Below the pieces are notes generated by a model that ran no database searches, was not told where the DNA came from, and saw nothing but the letters and a program-made list of their open reading frames with translations. A DNA stretch of 18,580 bases from DASUFH01 sp036274645. GTDB lineage: Bacteria; Acidobacteriota; Terriglobia; 20CM-2-55-15. Where the stretch lies: the NCBI GenBank assembly GCA_036274645.1, contig DASUFH010000393.1, positions 1 to 18,580 on the forward strand, given 5' to 3'. Both the position numbers and the translations under genes were made by a program. Position 1 is the stretch's first letter. Each line of letters starts with the position of its first letter. Shown piece after piece: positions 1 through 6,596 of this stretch.

Positions 1-30
1 CACGCAGGCGGGGATCTTTTTGAAAATCAT
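1..30 (-). CDS. partial leftward gene, first ten codons only
   Basis: Reading leftward from an ATG whose first base is at 30, the frame gives MIFKKIPACV and leaves the window still open. A purine-rich AGGGAG lies about five bases upstream of this ATG on the minus strand, with a further GGAGG just beyond it, so a ribosome binding site is present. Ten residues are too few to assign a family; the basic-then-hydrophobic start could be a signal peptide. It would be divergent from the small ORFs at 78-319. The only support is the start codon with its ribosome binding site. Confidence 0.4.
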   Translation of the reverse strand, partial: MIFKKIPACV

Positions 31-77
31 GACAACTCCCTTCCTCCGTTCGCGCATTCCCAGGTGAGGAGGAAGTC

Positions 78-221
78 ATGGTCGAGGCAGTCAGAAACCT
101 GGTCATCCTTCCGGCGCGCCCGCGTCTTTCCTGCCGGATCCTCGGGCATCGCGCGGCGAACAAACGCAGTTGTGACCGCGTCTGCGGACATACCTTCTGC
201 TACAGGAGAGCGCCACGATGA
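78..221 (+). CDS. small ORF, 47 aa, function unknown
   Basis: This ORF begins at ATG 78 behind a near-consensus AGGAGG (67-72) with a five-base spacer, a stronger ribosome binding site than most genes in the window have. The peptide is basic and carries five Cys (in the stretches SCR, SCD, VCG and FCY plus others nearby in the C-terminal half). It has no recognisable domain and no obvious membrane segment. Its TGA overlaps the ATG of the next small ORF in an ATGA, suggesting translational coupling. Third codon positions are mostly G or C, as in neighbouring genes. I do not recognise it. It could be a chance ORF, or the readable part of a leader for the downstream small peptide. Confidence 0.3.
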   Translation: MVEAVRNLVILPARPRLSCRILGHRAANKRSCDRVCGHTFCYRRAPR

Positions 222-319
222 AATGCGCCTCCGGCTTTCTCCTGCTCGTGGCCGAGGTCCTGTTTCTCGCCACGTTTCTGGCGAGCGAATCGCTGGAAGG
301 CAGGCGGGGACCCGCCTAA
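218..319 (+). CDS. small hydrophobic peptide, 33 aa, function unknown
   Basis: ATG 218 follows AGGAG (204-208) with a nine-base spacer and overlaps the stop of the preceding small ORF by four bases. The peptide starts MKCASGFLLLVAEVLFLATF and ends in a short charged tail. That is one uninterrupted hydrophobic helix of about 17 residues, consistent with a single-pass small membrane protein or a signal-peptide-like element. About four fifths of third codon positions are G or C. A hairpin with arms AGGCGGG/CCCGCCT (302-317) covers the last codons and the stop. There is no T-tract after it, so it is not a convincing terminator. No family is recognised. comF begins 70 bp downstream. Confidence 0.4.
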   Translation: MKCASGFLLLVAEVLFLATFLASESLEGRRGPA

Positions 320-321
320 TC

Positions 322-350
322 TTGTCCATTTCGCGCCCTTGTCTCACAAT
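322..350 (+). promoter_or_regulatory. weak candidate promoter for comF
   Basis: TTGTCC (322-327) and CACAAT (345-350) are separated by 17 bp and each matches the sigma-70 hexamers at four of six positions. The predicted start is about 30 bp before the comF ATG. This is a match by eye only. Confidence 0.25.
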
Positions 351-389
351 TGATTCCGCCCTTTGCGTCGCGCATGCCGGAGGTTTTGC

Positions 390-1085
390 ATGCTGATCGA
401 CGCGTTCCTCAATCTGCTGTTTCCCGTTTCCTGTGTCTTGTGCCGCCAACCGGTTCTCGAGCGCCGGTGGGGCGCCGCCTGCCCGGATTGCTGGTCGCGG
501 CTGGAGCCGCTGGCGCCGCCGTTCTGTCCGCAGTGCGGATTCCAGGCGGACGCGATCGAAGGCCGGTGCGGCGCCTGCCGTCTGGAACAGTGGGCATTCG
601 ATTTTGCCCGCTCCGCGCTTATCTTCAATGACCCGGTCCGCGAGTTGATCCACCATCTGAAATATTCCGGGCGCGTGTCGCTGGCGGCGCCGCTGGGCGC
701 GGCTCTCAAGGAATGTCTCGATCGGGAGCCGTTTTCTGCGGAGGCGGCAATTGTGCCTGCGCCACTGTATCGGTCTCGGGAAAGGCAGCGCGGTTTCAAT
801 CAGGCGGAACTGCTGGCGTCGCGTCTCGGACGTCCGGTCATGTCGCGTCTCCTCCGCCGCCGCAAAAACACGCTGAGTCAGACCGGGCTGACTCGCTCCC
901 AGCGCGCAGCCAATCTGCGTGGAGCGTTTGAAGCGCGCGGAGCGCCGCCGGAGGTGGCGATTGTGGTGGATGATGTCTATACGACGGGAGCGACCCTGAA
1001 CGAAATGGCGCGGGCCCTCAAGCGGGCCGGGACACGACGGGTCGAGGCGCTGACCGTGGCTCGCGTACCGCTTCGTGGGGAGTAG
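390..1085 (+). CDS. comF: ComF family phosphoribosyltransferase-like protein
   Basis: This 231-residue protein has the ComF architecture. An N-terminal zinc-finger-like part has four CxxC pairs (C15/C18, C31/C34, C46/C49, C60/C63). A type I phosphoribosyltransferase fold follows, with the PRPP-binding signature VVDDVYTTGAT around D194-D195. The segment PAPLYRSRERQRGFNQAELLA is the conserved ComF block. ComF proteins are linked to DNA uptake for transformation, working with the ComFA helicase in Firmicutes; in Gram-negatives the homologue (GntX/ComF) is often a lone gene of uncertain role. I chose ATG 390 over the upstream in-frame ATG at 363 because GGAGG (379-383) lies six bases before it and the protein then starts like its relatives (MLIDAFLNLLFP). 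The 3' end overlaps lpxC, on the opposite strand, by 68 bp. Confidence 0.9.
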   Translation: MLIDAFLNLLFPVSCVLCRQPVLERRWGAACPDCWSRLEPLAPPFCPQCGFQADAIEGRCGACRLEQWAFDFARSALIFNDPVRELIHHLKYSGRVSLAAPLGAALKECLDREPFSAEAAIVPAPLYRSRERQRGFNQAELLASRLGRPVMSRLLRRRKNTLSQTGLTRSQRAANLRGAFEARGAPPEVAIVVDDVYTTGATLNEMARALKRAGTRRVEALTVARVPLRGE

Positions 1086-1941
1086 TCGATTCCAGCGTCC
1101 AGCAGTCGGTGGCGCCCAGGAGTCCGGCGACAAAGCGCGTATGGAGCGCGTGTCCCGCGCGATGCGCCACCAGGCGGCCGGTCACCATGCGCCCGATGAG
1201 CGCGAAGTCCCCGAGCAGGTCGAGAATCTTATGACGGACAAATTCATCGTTGAATCTCAAACCGGTCTCGTTGAGCATGCCGGTTTCGGTCAGCACGATC
1301 GCGTTTTCGAGCGAACCGCCCCGGACCAGACCGTTCGCCTGCAGCGCTTCGACCTCACGGTAAAACCCGAATGTCCGCGCGGGAGCGATCGACTTCGCGT
1401 AGTTGGCGGGCGACAGGTCGATCGCCAGCCGCTGCTCTCCGATCCACGGATGGGGAAATGCGATCTCGTACTCGATACTGAATCGATCGGACGGGTAGAT
1501 CGCCAGCGTCTTGCCCCTGTCCTCCAGCTCGAACGCCTTGACGATGCGCATGTACGTCCGCGGCGCCTTCTGGCGCGTGATACCGGCCCGTTCGATCGCT
1601 TCCGCGTAGGGCGCGGCGCTGCCATCGAGAATCGGCGCCTCGAAGTTGTCGAGTTCGACATAGGCGTTGTCGATGCGCAGGCCGTAGAGCGCCGACAGGA
1701 CATGCTCCACCGTCGATATCCAGACGCCCTTGCTCATCAGCGTCGTGGCGTACGCCACACGCTCCACCGATTCCACATCGGCGTGCAGTTCAAAGTTGTC
1801 GAGATCCACGCGGCGGAATATGACGCCCCGGCCTTCCGGCGCCGGCAGTATCCGCATGGTCACGGCTTCTCCGGTGTGCAGGCCAATGCCGCTGAATTCC
1901 ACCGGCGACGCAATCGTCTGTTCGTAGGTACGCCTCGTCAT
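1018..1941 (-). CDS. lpxC: UDP-3-O-acyl-N-acetylglucosamine deacetylase (LpxC)
   Basis: LpxC is the zinc-dependent deacetylase for the committed step of lipid A synthesis, acting in the cytoplasm. The 307-residue length matches the family (about 305). Visible motifs are TVEH (E79, H80), the zinc and catalytic block HKILDLLGD (H237, K238, D241) and AHRAGHALH (H264), matching E. coli E78/H79/H238/K239/D242/H265. The start is ATG 1941, giving the usual MTRRTYEQTI beginning; the frame stays open upstream but that extension is low complexity and not LpxC-like. No Shine-Dalgarno is seen. Instead a perfect 7-bp hairpin (1948-1964) sits six bases before the ATG. The last 22 codons or so lie antisense to the end of comF, and the C-terminal tail after the conserved core is not conserved as far as I can tell. 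Confidence 0.95.
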   Translation of the reverse strand: MTRRTYEQTIASPVEFSGIGLHTGEAVTMRILPAPEGRGVIFRRVDLDNFELHADVESVERVAYATTLMSKGVWISTVEHVLSALYGLRIDNAYVELDNFEAPILDGSAAPYAEAIERAGITRQKAPRTYMRIVKAFELEDRGKTLAIYPSDRFSIEYEIAFPHPWIGEQRLAIDLSPANYAKSIAPARTFGFYREVEALQANGLVRGGSLENAIVLTETGMLNETGLRFNDEFVRHKILDLLGDFALIGRMVTGRLVAHRAGHALHTRFVAGLLGATDCWTLESTTPHEAVREPRSAPRPVVSRPA

Positions 1942-1947
1942 CGCAAG

Positions 1948-1964
1948 CGCCAATGCAATTGGCG
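1948..1964 (-). promoter_or_regulatory. perfect hairpin in the lpxC translation initiation region
   Basis: The sequence CGCCAAT-GCA-ATTGGCG is a perfect inverted repeat with 7-bp arms and a 3-base loop, ending six bases upstream of the lpxC ATG. It occupies the place where a ribosome binding site would be. It could be an RNA structure limiting lpxC translation or a protein-binding operator. No function is shown. Confidence 0.4.
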
Positions 1965-2061
1965 AACCTTTATTGCGGCGCTGATTCCTGAAGAACTTAA
2001 CCTGTGGCCCTGGTTGTAAACCGTGTACATTTGTGCACACTTGTGACTTTGGTTCGACTTC

Positions 2062-4572
2062 ATGCTGAAACATCCATTGCTCATCATCATTGACGGCATG
2101 TCTCAGGCGTATCGCGCCTACTACGCGATTCGCGGGCTGTCCACCAGCCAGGGACTGCCCACCAACGCGGTGTACGGTTTTGCGATCATGCTGAAACGGG
2201 TGATCGACAAGTTTCCGCCCGACTACATTGCGGTCGCGCTGGATTCGTCGGCCCCCACCCTCCGTCACACGCAATACGAATCATACAAGGCGACGCGCAA
2301 GAAGATGCCCTCCGAACTGTCCGAGCAGATCCCGTACATCCGGAAGTTCTGCGCGGCGATGCGGATTCCGGCGATCGCGCTGCCCGGCTATGAAGCCGAC
2401 GACATCATCGCCACGGTCGTCCGGCGGGCGGTGGAGGCGGGAATTCACCCGGTCATCGTCACGATGGACAAGGACCTGTATCAGCTTGTCGACACGACAC
2501 TGATTCTCAACACCGCCAAAGACGACATGATCGTCGATCGTGACAAAGTCCAGGAGATATTCGGCGTGACGCCGGAGCAGATTCCCGATCTGTTGGGTCT
2601 CAGCGGCGATTCGTCCGACAACATCCCGGGCGCTCCCGGCATCGGGGAAAAGGGCGCCCGGGACCTGATCCAGCGTTTTGGATCCATTGAAGCGTGCCTG
2701 GACCGGGCGGAGGAGGTCCCGAACGCGCGGCAGCGCGCGTCGTTGACGGAAAACCGGGAGCAGATCCTGATGAGCAAGCGCCTGGTGACCGTCGACACGA
2801 ACGTGCCGATTACCGTCGACTTTGAGGAGTTCGCGGTAAAGCCGCCGGAACGGGCGGCGCTGGTTCCGCTCCTGAAGGAACTCGAGTTCACCGCTCTGAT
2901 CAAGGAGTACCTGCCGCCCGACAACACGCCGGCGGTCGAGGTCGTTTCCACGGGCGCGCTGCCCGAAATCGGCGACCGCGTGTTTCTGGATGTTCGTGAG
3001 GGCCGCGCTTCCCTCTGGACGGGGAGCGGTCCGGTCCACGACATGCCGCTGGACGAGCGGCTGCTCCCGGCGCTGACCAATCCTGCGGTTCACAAGGTCA
3101 CCGCGGGCCTGAAGTCGACGATCTTCGATCTGCGGAGGCGGGGCCTGGATCTGGCGCCGCCCTACGACGATCCGTTGCTGATGGCGTTCCTGCTGTTTCC
3201 CAATCGCGGCAAATACGAACTGGAAGATGTCGTCTTCGATGTCTTCGGTGAAACCATTTCCGGCGGCGGCCTGCTCGAGCGCGCGCCGGAACGCGCGCCC
3301 TGGATCGCGAAGCTCTGGGCGGAACTGAGCCCCCGGGTGGAGCATGACGTCGCGCGTGTGTATCACGAGATCGAAGTGCCGCTGGCGCCGGTTCTCGTCG
3401 GCGTCGAACAGGCCGGCATCGGCATCGACGTGGCGGTCCTCGAGCGGATGTCCGCCCAGATGAGCGCGCAAATGGACGATCTGACGCGCCGGATCTACGA
3501 CACCGCCGGCTGCGCCTTCAACATCAACTCGCCGCGCCAGCTCGGCGAGATTCTCTTCGACAAATTGAACCTTCCGCATTCGCGCAAGCTGCGCAAGTCC
3601 GGGCAGTATTCCACATCGGTGGAAGTGCTGGAGGAGCTGGCCGGGCAGTATGACCTGCCGCGGCTCGTCCTCGAATTCCGCCAGTTTGCGAAGTTCAAGT
3701 CCACCTATATCGACGCGATGCCCAGATTGATCGATCCGGCGGATGGCCGGCTGCACACGTCATTCAACCAGATGGGCGCGGCGACCGGACGGCTGTCGAG
3801 CAGCAATCCCAACCTGCAGAACATCCCGGTGCGGACCGATCTCGGGCGCCGGATCCGCGGCGCGTTCGTGCCGCGTCCCGGCTGGCGGTTCGTGGCGGCG
3901 GATTATTCGCAGGTGGAACTGCGGATCGTCGCGCATCTTTCCGGAGACGAGAAATTGATCGAGTCGTTTTTGGCCGGCGAAGATGTGCACCGGCGCACGG
4001 CGGCGGAGGTGCTGGGTGTCGATATTGCGGCGGTGACGCCCGCTCAGCGCGAACGCGCCAAGGCGGTCAATTTCGGAATCGTGTATGGCCAGACGCCGTT
4101 CGGCCTCGCGCAGCAACTCGGAATCACGCCGGAGGAGGCGGCCGAGTTCATCGATCGTTACTTCGAACGATACCGCGGCGTGCAGAACTACATCGCGTCG
4201 GTGCTCAGCGGGGCCAGGGAAAGCGGAGTGACGCGAACGTTCTTTGGCCGGTTGCGGCAGCACCCGGATATCAACTCGTCGAATGGCATGAAGCGGAGCA
4301 TGGCCGAGCGCACCGCGATCAATTCACCGATTCAGGGCACGGCCGCGGACATCATCAAGCTGGCGATGATCCGGATCGACGATGAATTGCGGCGAAGGAA
4401 GCTGCAGAGCCGCATGACGCTGCAGGTGCACGATGAGCTGATCTTCGAGGTTCCGGCCGGGGAGGACGGCATTGCGGAAATGGTCCGCGACATCATGCAG
4501 GGCGTCGTGGAGTTCCGGGTTCCGCTGACGGTCGATTTGAAGGAAGGACAGACCTGGGAGGAACTGGGGTAG
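2062..4572 (+). CDS. polA: DNA polymerase I, apparently without proofreading
   Basis: The 836-residue protein has the three-part Pol I layout. The 5' nuclease domain (about 1-290) has GYEADDIIATV, the LLGLSGDSSDNIPG metal-site block and the helix-hairpin-helix GIGEKGA near 193. A 3'-5' exonuclease-like domain covers about 300-440. The polymerase domain (about 450-836) has TGRLSSSNPNLQNIP, motif A DYSQVELR (D614), the O-helix RAKAVNFGIVYG (K667) and motif C HDE (790-792). The middle domain lacks the catalytic Asp/Glu set: the usual DTE is replaced by DVR (D310-R312) and the LKYD Asp is absent (LKST), so it resembles the vestigial domain of Taq polymerase. The role is Okazaki fragment processing and repair. 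The gene is divergent from lpxC across 120 bp. No strong ribosome binding site precedes ATG 2062, but the N-terminus fits the family. Confidence 0.97.
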   Translation: MLKHPLLIIIDGMSQAYRAYYAIRGLSTSQGLPTNAVYGFAIMLKRVIDKFPPDYIAVALDSSAPTLRHTQYESYKATRKKMPSELSEQIPYIRKFCAAMRIPAIALPGYEADDIIATVVRRAVEAGIHPVIVTMDKDLYQLVDTTLILNTAKDDMIVDRDKVQEIFGVTPEQIPDLLGLSGDSSDNIPGAPGIGEKGARDLIQRFGSIEACLDRAEEVPNARQRASLTENREQILMSKRLVTVDTNVPITVDFEEFAVKPPERAALVPLLKELEFTALIKEYLPPDNTPAVEVVSTGALPEIGDRVFLDVREGRASLWTGSGPVHDMPLDERLLPALTNPAVHKVTAGLKSTIFDLRRRGLDLAPPYDDPLLMAFLLFPNRGKYELEDVVFDVFGETISGGGLLERAPERAPWIAKLWAELSPRVEHDVARVYHEIEVPLAPVLVGVEQAGIGIDVAVLERMSAQMSAQMDDLTRRIYDTAGCAFNINSPRQLGEILFDKLNLPHSRKLRKSGQYSTSVEVLEELAGQYDLPRLVLEFRQFAKFKSTYIDAMPRLIDPADGRLHTSFNQMGAATGRLSSSNPNLQNIPVRTDLGRRIRGAFVPRPGWRFVAADYSQVELRIVAHLSGDEKLIESFLAGEDVHRRTAAEVLGVDIAAVTPAQRERAKAVNFGIVYGQTPFGLAQQLGITPEEAAEFIDRYFERYRGVQNYIASVLSGARESGVTRTFFGRLRQHPDINSSNGMKRSMAERTAINSPIQGTAADIIKLAMIRIDDELRRRKLQSRMTLQVHDELIFEVPAGEDGIAEMVRDIMQGVVEFRVPLTVDLKEGQTWEELG

Positions 4573-4573
4573 A

Positions 4574-4717
4574 TTGAGCCCCCGTCTCCTTGTGGGGGAA
4601 TTTCGGGGACAGACCCCAAATAATTCGCGCGTGTGGCCTTCCCGAGATTCGAGATGGCTCCCCGGCGAATTGTTTGGGGTCTGTCCCCGAAATTCCTACC
4701 AGGAGACGGGGACTCAA
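4574..4717. repeat. long imperfect inverted repeat, REP/REPIN-like
   Basis: The left arm (4574-4628) and right arm (4665-4717) are nearly complementary over about 53 bp, with one 2-bp gap and a few mismatches, around a 36-bp centre. Each arm carries GGGGACAGACCCC or its complement, itself a small hairpin (GGGG/CCCC arms around five bases), next to GAATTTC. The outer ends share TTGAG and CCCCGTCTCC. From memory, this GGGGTCTGTCCCC motif recurs in many genomes as repeats linked to REP-associated tyrosine (Y1) transposases; I cannot check that here. No transposase gene lies in the window. The element starts two bases after the polA stop, between convergent genes, so it may also act as a bidirectional terminator, although neither arm is followed by a T-tract. 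Confidence 0.8.
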
Positions 4718-4748
4718 CGAAAGGCGCCGGCAAACAATCGAGCCAAGC

Positions 4749-6596
4749 CTACCGGATCGGGATCACCCGCGCCTCTACCGCCCCGCGACCATTCACGCCA
4801 ACCGTCACGGGCGTTCCGCGGCCACTGGACGACCGCATGAAATCCGCGGCAAACCACGATCCCGGGACGACCTCTTCTTCCCAGGCGAACACTTCATAGG
4901 TTCCCGGCGCGACTCCATCGAAATGAAAGCGCCCGGCGGCATCCGATACTCCGCTTTGGTACAGATCGCGCCGGTTGCGGTTTTCGGGGACGAGCGCAAC
5001 GGTCGCTTCCGCCACCGGTTCTCCATTGCTCGATTTCGCAAGGCCCTCAAGTTGTCCAGCGCCGGGTCCGATAACGACTTCGATTTTTCCGCGCGGCTGT
5101 TCCACGACACGAACGCCGTCATGGAGACCATCGGCGCCCGCAAACCGGATGGACCTGACGTACGCGCCGGCGAGTGTTCCCTGGAGTCCGGTCACCTCGA
5201 CGCCGTAGTCGCCGTCGATGAATCCCTCCGCCGAGAAGAAGCCTTCCAGATCGGGCGCAACGGCCGGCGGATCGGGAACTCCTGGAATCGAAGGTCTCCT
5301 GCGGAACCGGATGGAGAGCCGCGCCACATCCGCCGCGCTGGCGGGAACCCCGTCGATGACGATCTGACCGGAGACGCTGAGCCCCGGACTCAGCGCCACG
5401 GAGACCGACGCTGGTGGACCGAACGAAGAGACTTCGAGGGGAGCGTATCCGAATAACCGTCCCGTTTGGCCCTGCTGTTGTCCTCGCGGTCCGGCGCCGC
5501 CGGTCGTGGCGCTCACCACGTAGGAGCCGGGCGGCAACTGCGCCGCGGCCGCGCCCCGTCCGCCGCGCGCGCCGGCGCCGGCGCCCGGCCAGATGGTGAA
5601 TCCTGCATTGGCCGCGCCGGTCGCGGAAATCGAAACGGGAACCAGCGTCACGGGCGCCACGGCAATGTCGATGCCGCCCAGGTCATCTCCAGGACGCGCG
5701 TCGATGCGCGCGGCGTCACGGTCGTTGGTCGAATTCCGGTAGAAGACTGGAACGATGCTGGAAATGTTTTCTTTGGTTGTCGCGGCGCCGCGGCCGGCGG
5801 CGCCCCGGCCGCCGAGCGGATTATTGGGGTTGGCCGGATCGCCGCGGTATCCGATGCTTCCGCTCGCGGTTTGAATCACCAACCCGCCCGGAAGCGGCGG
5901 GGTTGTGCTGGCCGTAACCGGCGTATAGACCTGCTGGGCCATCTGGGCGTCTGCGCGAATCAGATACGAACCGGCCGGCAGTCCGAACAGCCGGTACTCC
6001 CCCAGGTCATTCGAAAACACCGCGGAGACGAGCGCGCTGGATGTTTCGCCATCCGGATACGACAGGCGCAGCGCTTCCACGCGAACGTAGGGATACGGCT
6101 GTCCCTTGTCGTTGAAGATGTGACCGGAAATCGCGGCTGCTGGAACCATGGCCAGGCGGATGCCGGAAACCGCCCGATCCGCGGTGACATTCAGGAGTCC
6201 AGTTGCGGACGCGACGCCGGCGCCGCGCAGGCCGCGCGCGATTGCGCCGCGCGCATTGGCTCCCGATAAGGCCGGCAGCCGGCGTCCATATTCGGCGTGC
6301 AGGAAACCATTGAGCGAGGCGGTGAGCGAATAGCGGCCGGGCGGAACACTCGCAAATACAAATTGTCCGGCGCCGTCCGTGAGCGCCGGCAGGCGTACGC
6401 CGTTACCCTGCAGTTCGACGGTTGCCCGGGGCAGCGGCTGGCTGGTTCCCATCTCGATTACGATTCCGCTGACGGAAACCCCGCGCGTCTGGGAGACGGC
6501 GGCGCCGATGGGAATCAGCAGCGCGACGGCAGCGATCCACAGCGTTCGGATCCCGCATTGCAGGGGACTCACGACTGTTCGACCCGTGGCGCTCAT
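4749..6596 (-). CDS. secreted protein with carboxypeptidase-regulatory-like domains (paralogue B)
   Basis: This 615-residue protein starts with a signal peptide (hydrophobic LWIAAVALLIPIGAAVSQ, about 18-35). Beta-sandwich repeats of the carboxypeptidase regulatory-like type follow: GIVIEMGTSQPLPRATVELQ with GAGQFVFASVPPGRYSL in the first 100 residues, GHIFNDKGQPYPYVRVEALR with GEYRLFGLPAGSYL in the middle, and a C-terminal one ending GRFHFDGVAPGTYEVFAWE. The middle contains Gly/Ala/Arg-rich low-complexity stretches (around GGRGAAGRGAA and GAGAGARGGRG). It lacks a TonB-dependent receptor barrel and any catalytic motif, so its role is unknown; such domains often serve as extracellular binding or structural modules. 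ATG 6596 overlaps the stop of its paralogue (ATGA), so translation is probably coupled. It converges with polA. Confidence 0.85.
   Translation of the reverse strand: MSATGRTVVSPLQCGIRTLWIAAVALLIPIGAAVSQTRGVSVSGIVIEMGTSQPLPRATVELQGNGVRLPALTDGAGQFVFASVPPGRYSLTASLNGFLHAEYGRRLPALSGANARGAIARGLRGAGVASATGLLNVTADRAVSGIRLAMVPAAAISGHIFNDKGQPYPYVRVEALRLSYPDGETSSALVSAVFSNDLGEYRLFGLPAGSYLIRADAQMAQQVYTPVTASTTPPLPGGLVIQTASGSIGYRGDPANPNNPLGGRGAAGRGAATTKENISSIVPVFYRNSTNDRDAARIDARPGDDLGGIDIAVAPVTLVPVSISATGAANAGFTIWPGAGAGARGGRGAAAAQLPPGSYVVSATTGGAGPRGQQQGQTGRLFGYAPLEVSSFGPPASVSVALSPGLSVSGQIVIDGVPASAADVARLSIRFRRRPSIPGVPDPPAVAPDLEGFFSAEGFIDGDYGVEVTGLQGTLAGAYVRSIRFAGADGLHDGVRVVEQPRGKIEVVIGPGAGQLEGLAKSSNGEPVAEATVALVPENRNRRDLYQSGVSDAAGRFHFDGVAPGTYEVFAWEEEVVPGSWFAADFMRSSSGRGTPVTVGVNGRGAVEARVIPIR

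Noticed and set aside
302..317. Hairpin AGGCGGG-GA-CCCGCCT as a terminator before comF
   Set aside because: The loop is only two bases and no T-tract follows.
27..1133. Long leftward open frame across comF
   Set aside because: It is antisense to a clear ComF protein, Arg-rich and low complexity, with no recognisable domain; a GC-rich shadow frame.
1075..2019. Long rightward open frame across lpxC
   Set aside because: It is antisense to LpxC, whose catalytic motifs are intact; no family resemblance.
2281..3756. 491-codon leftward frame inside polA
   Set aside because: It is the complementary frame of polA codons, rich in Arg, Gln and Asp, without motifs.
5480..5860. Repeats in the Gly/Ala/Arg-rich part of paralogue B as a mobile or CRISPR-like array
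   Set aside because: The GC-rich similarity is coding low complexity without regular spacing.
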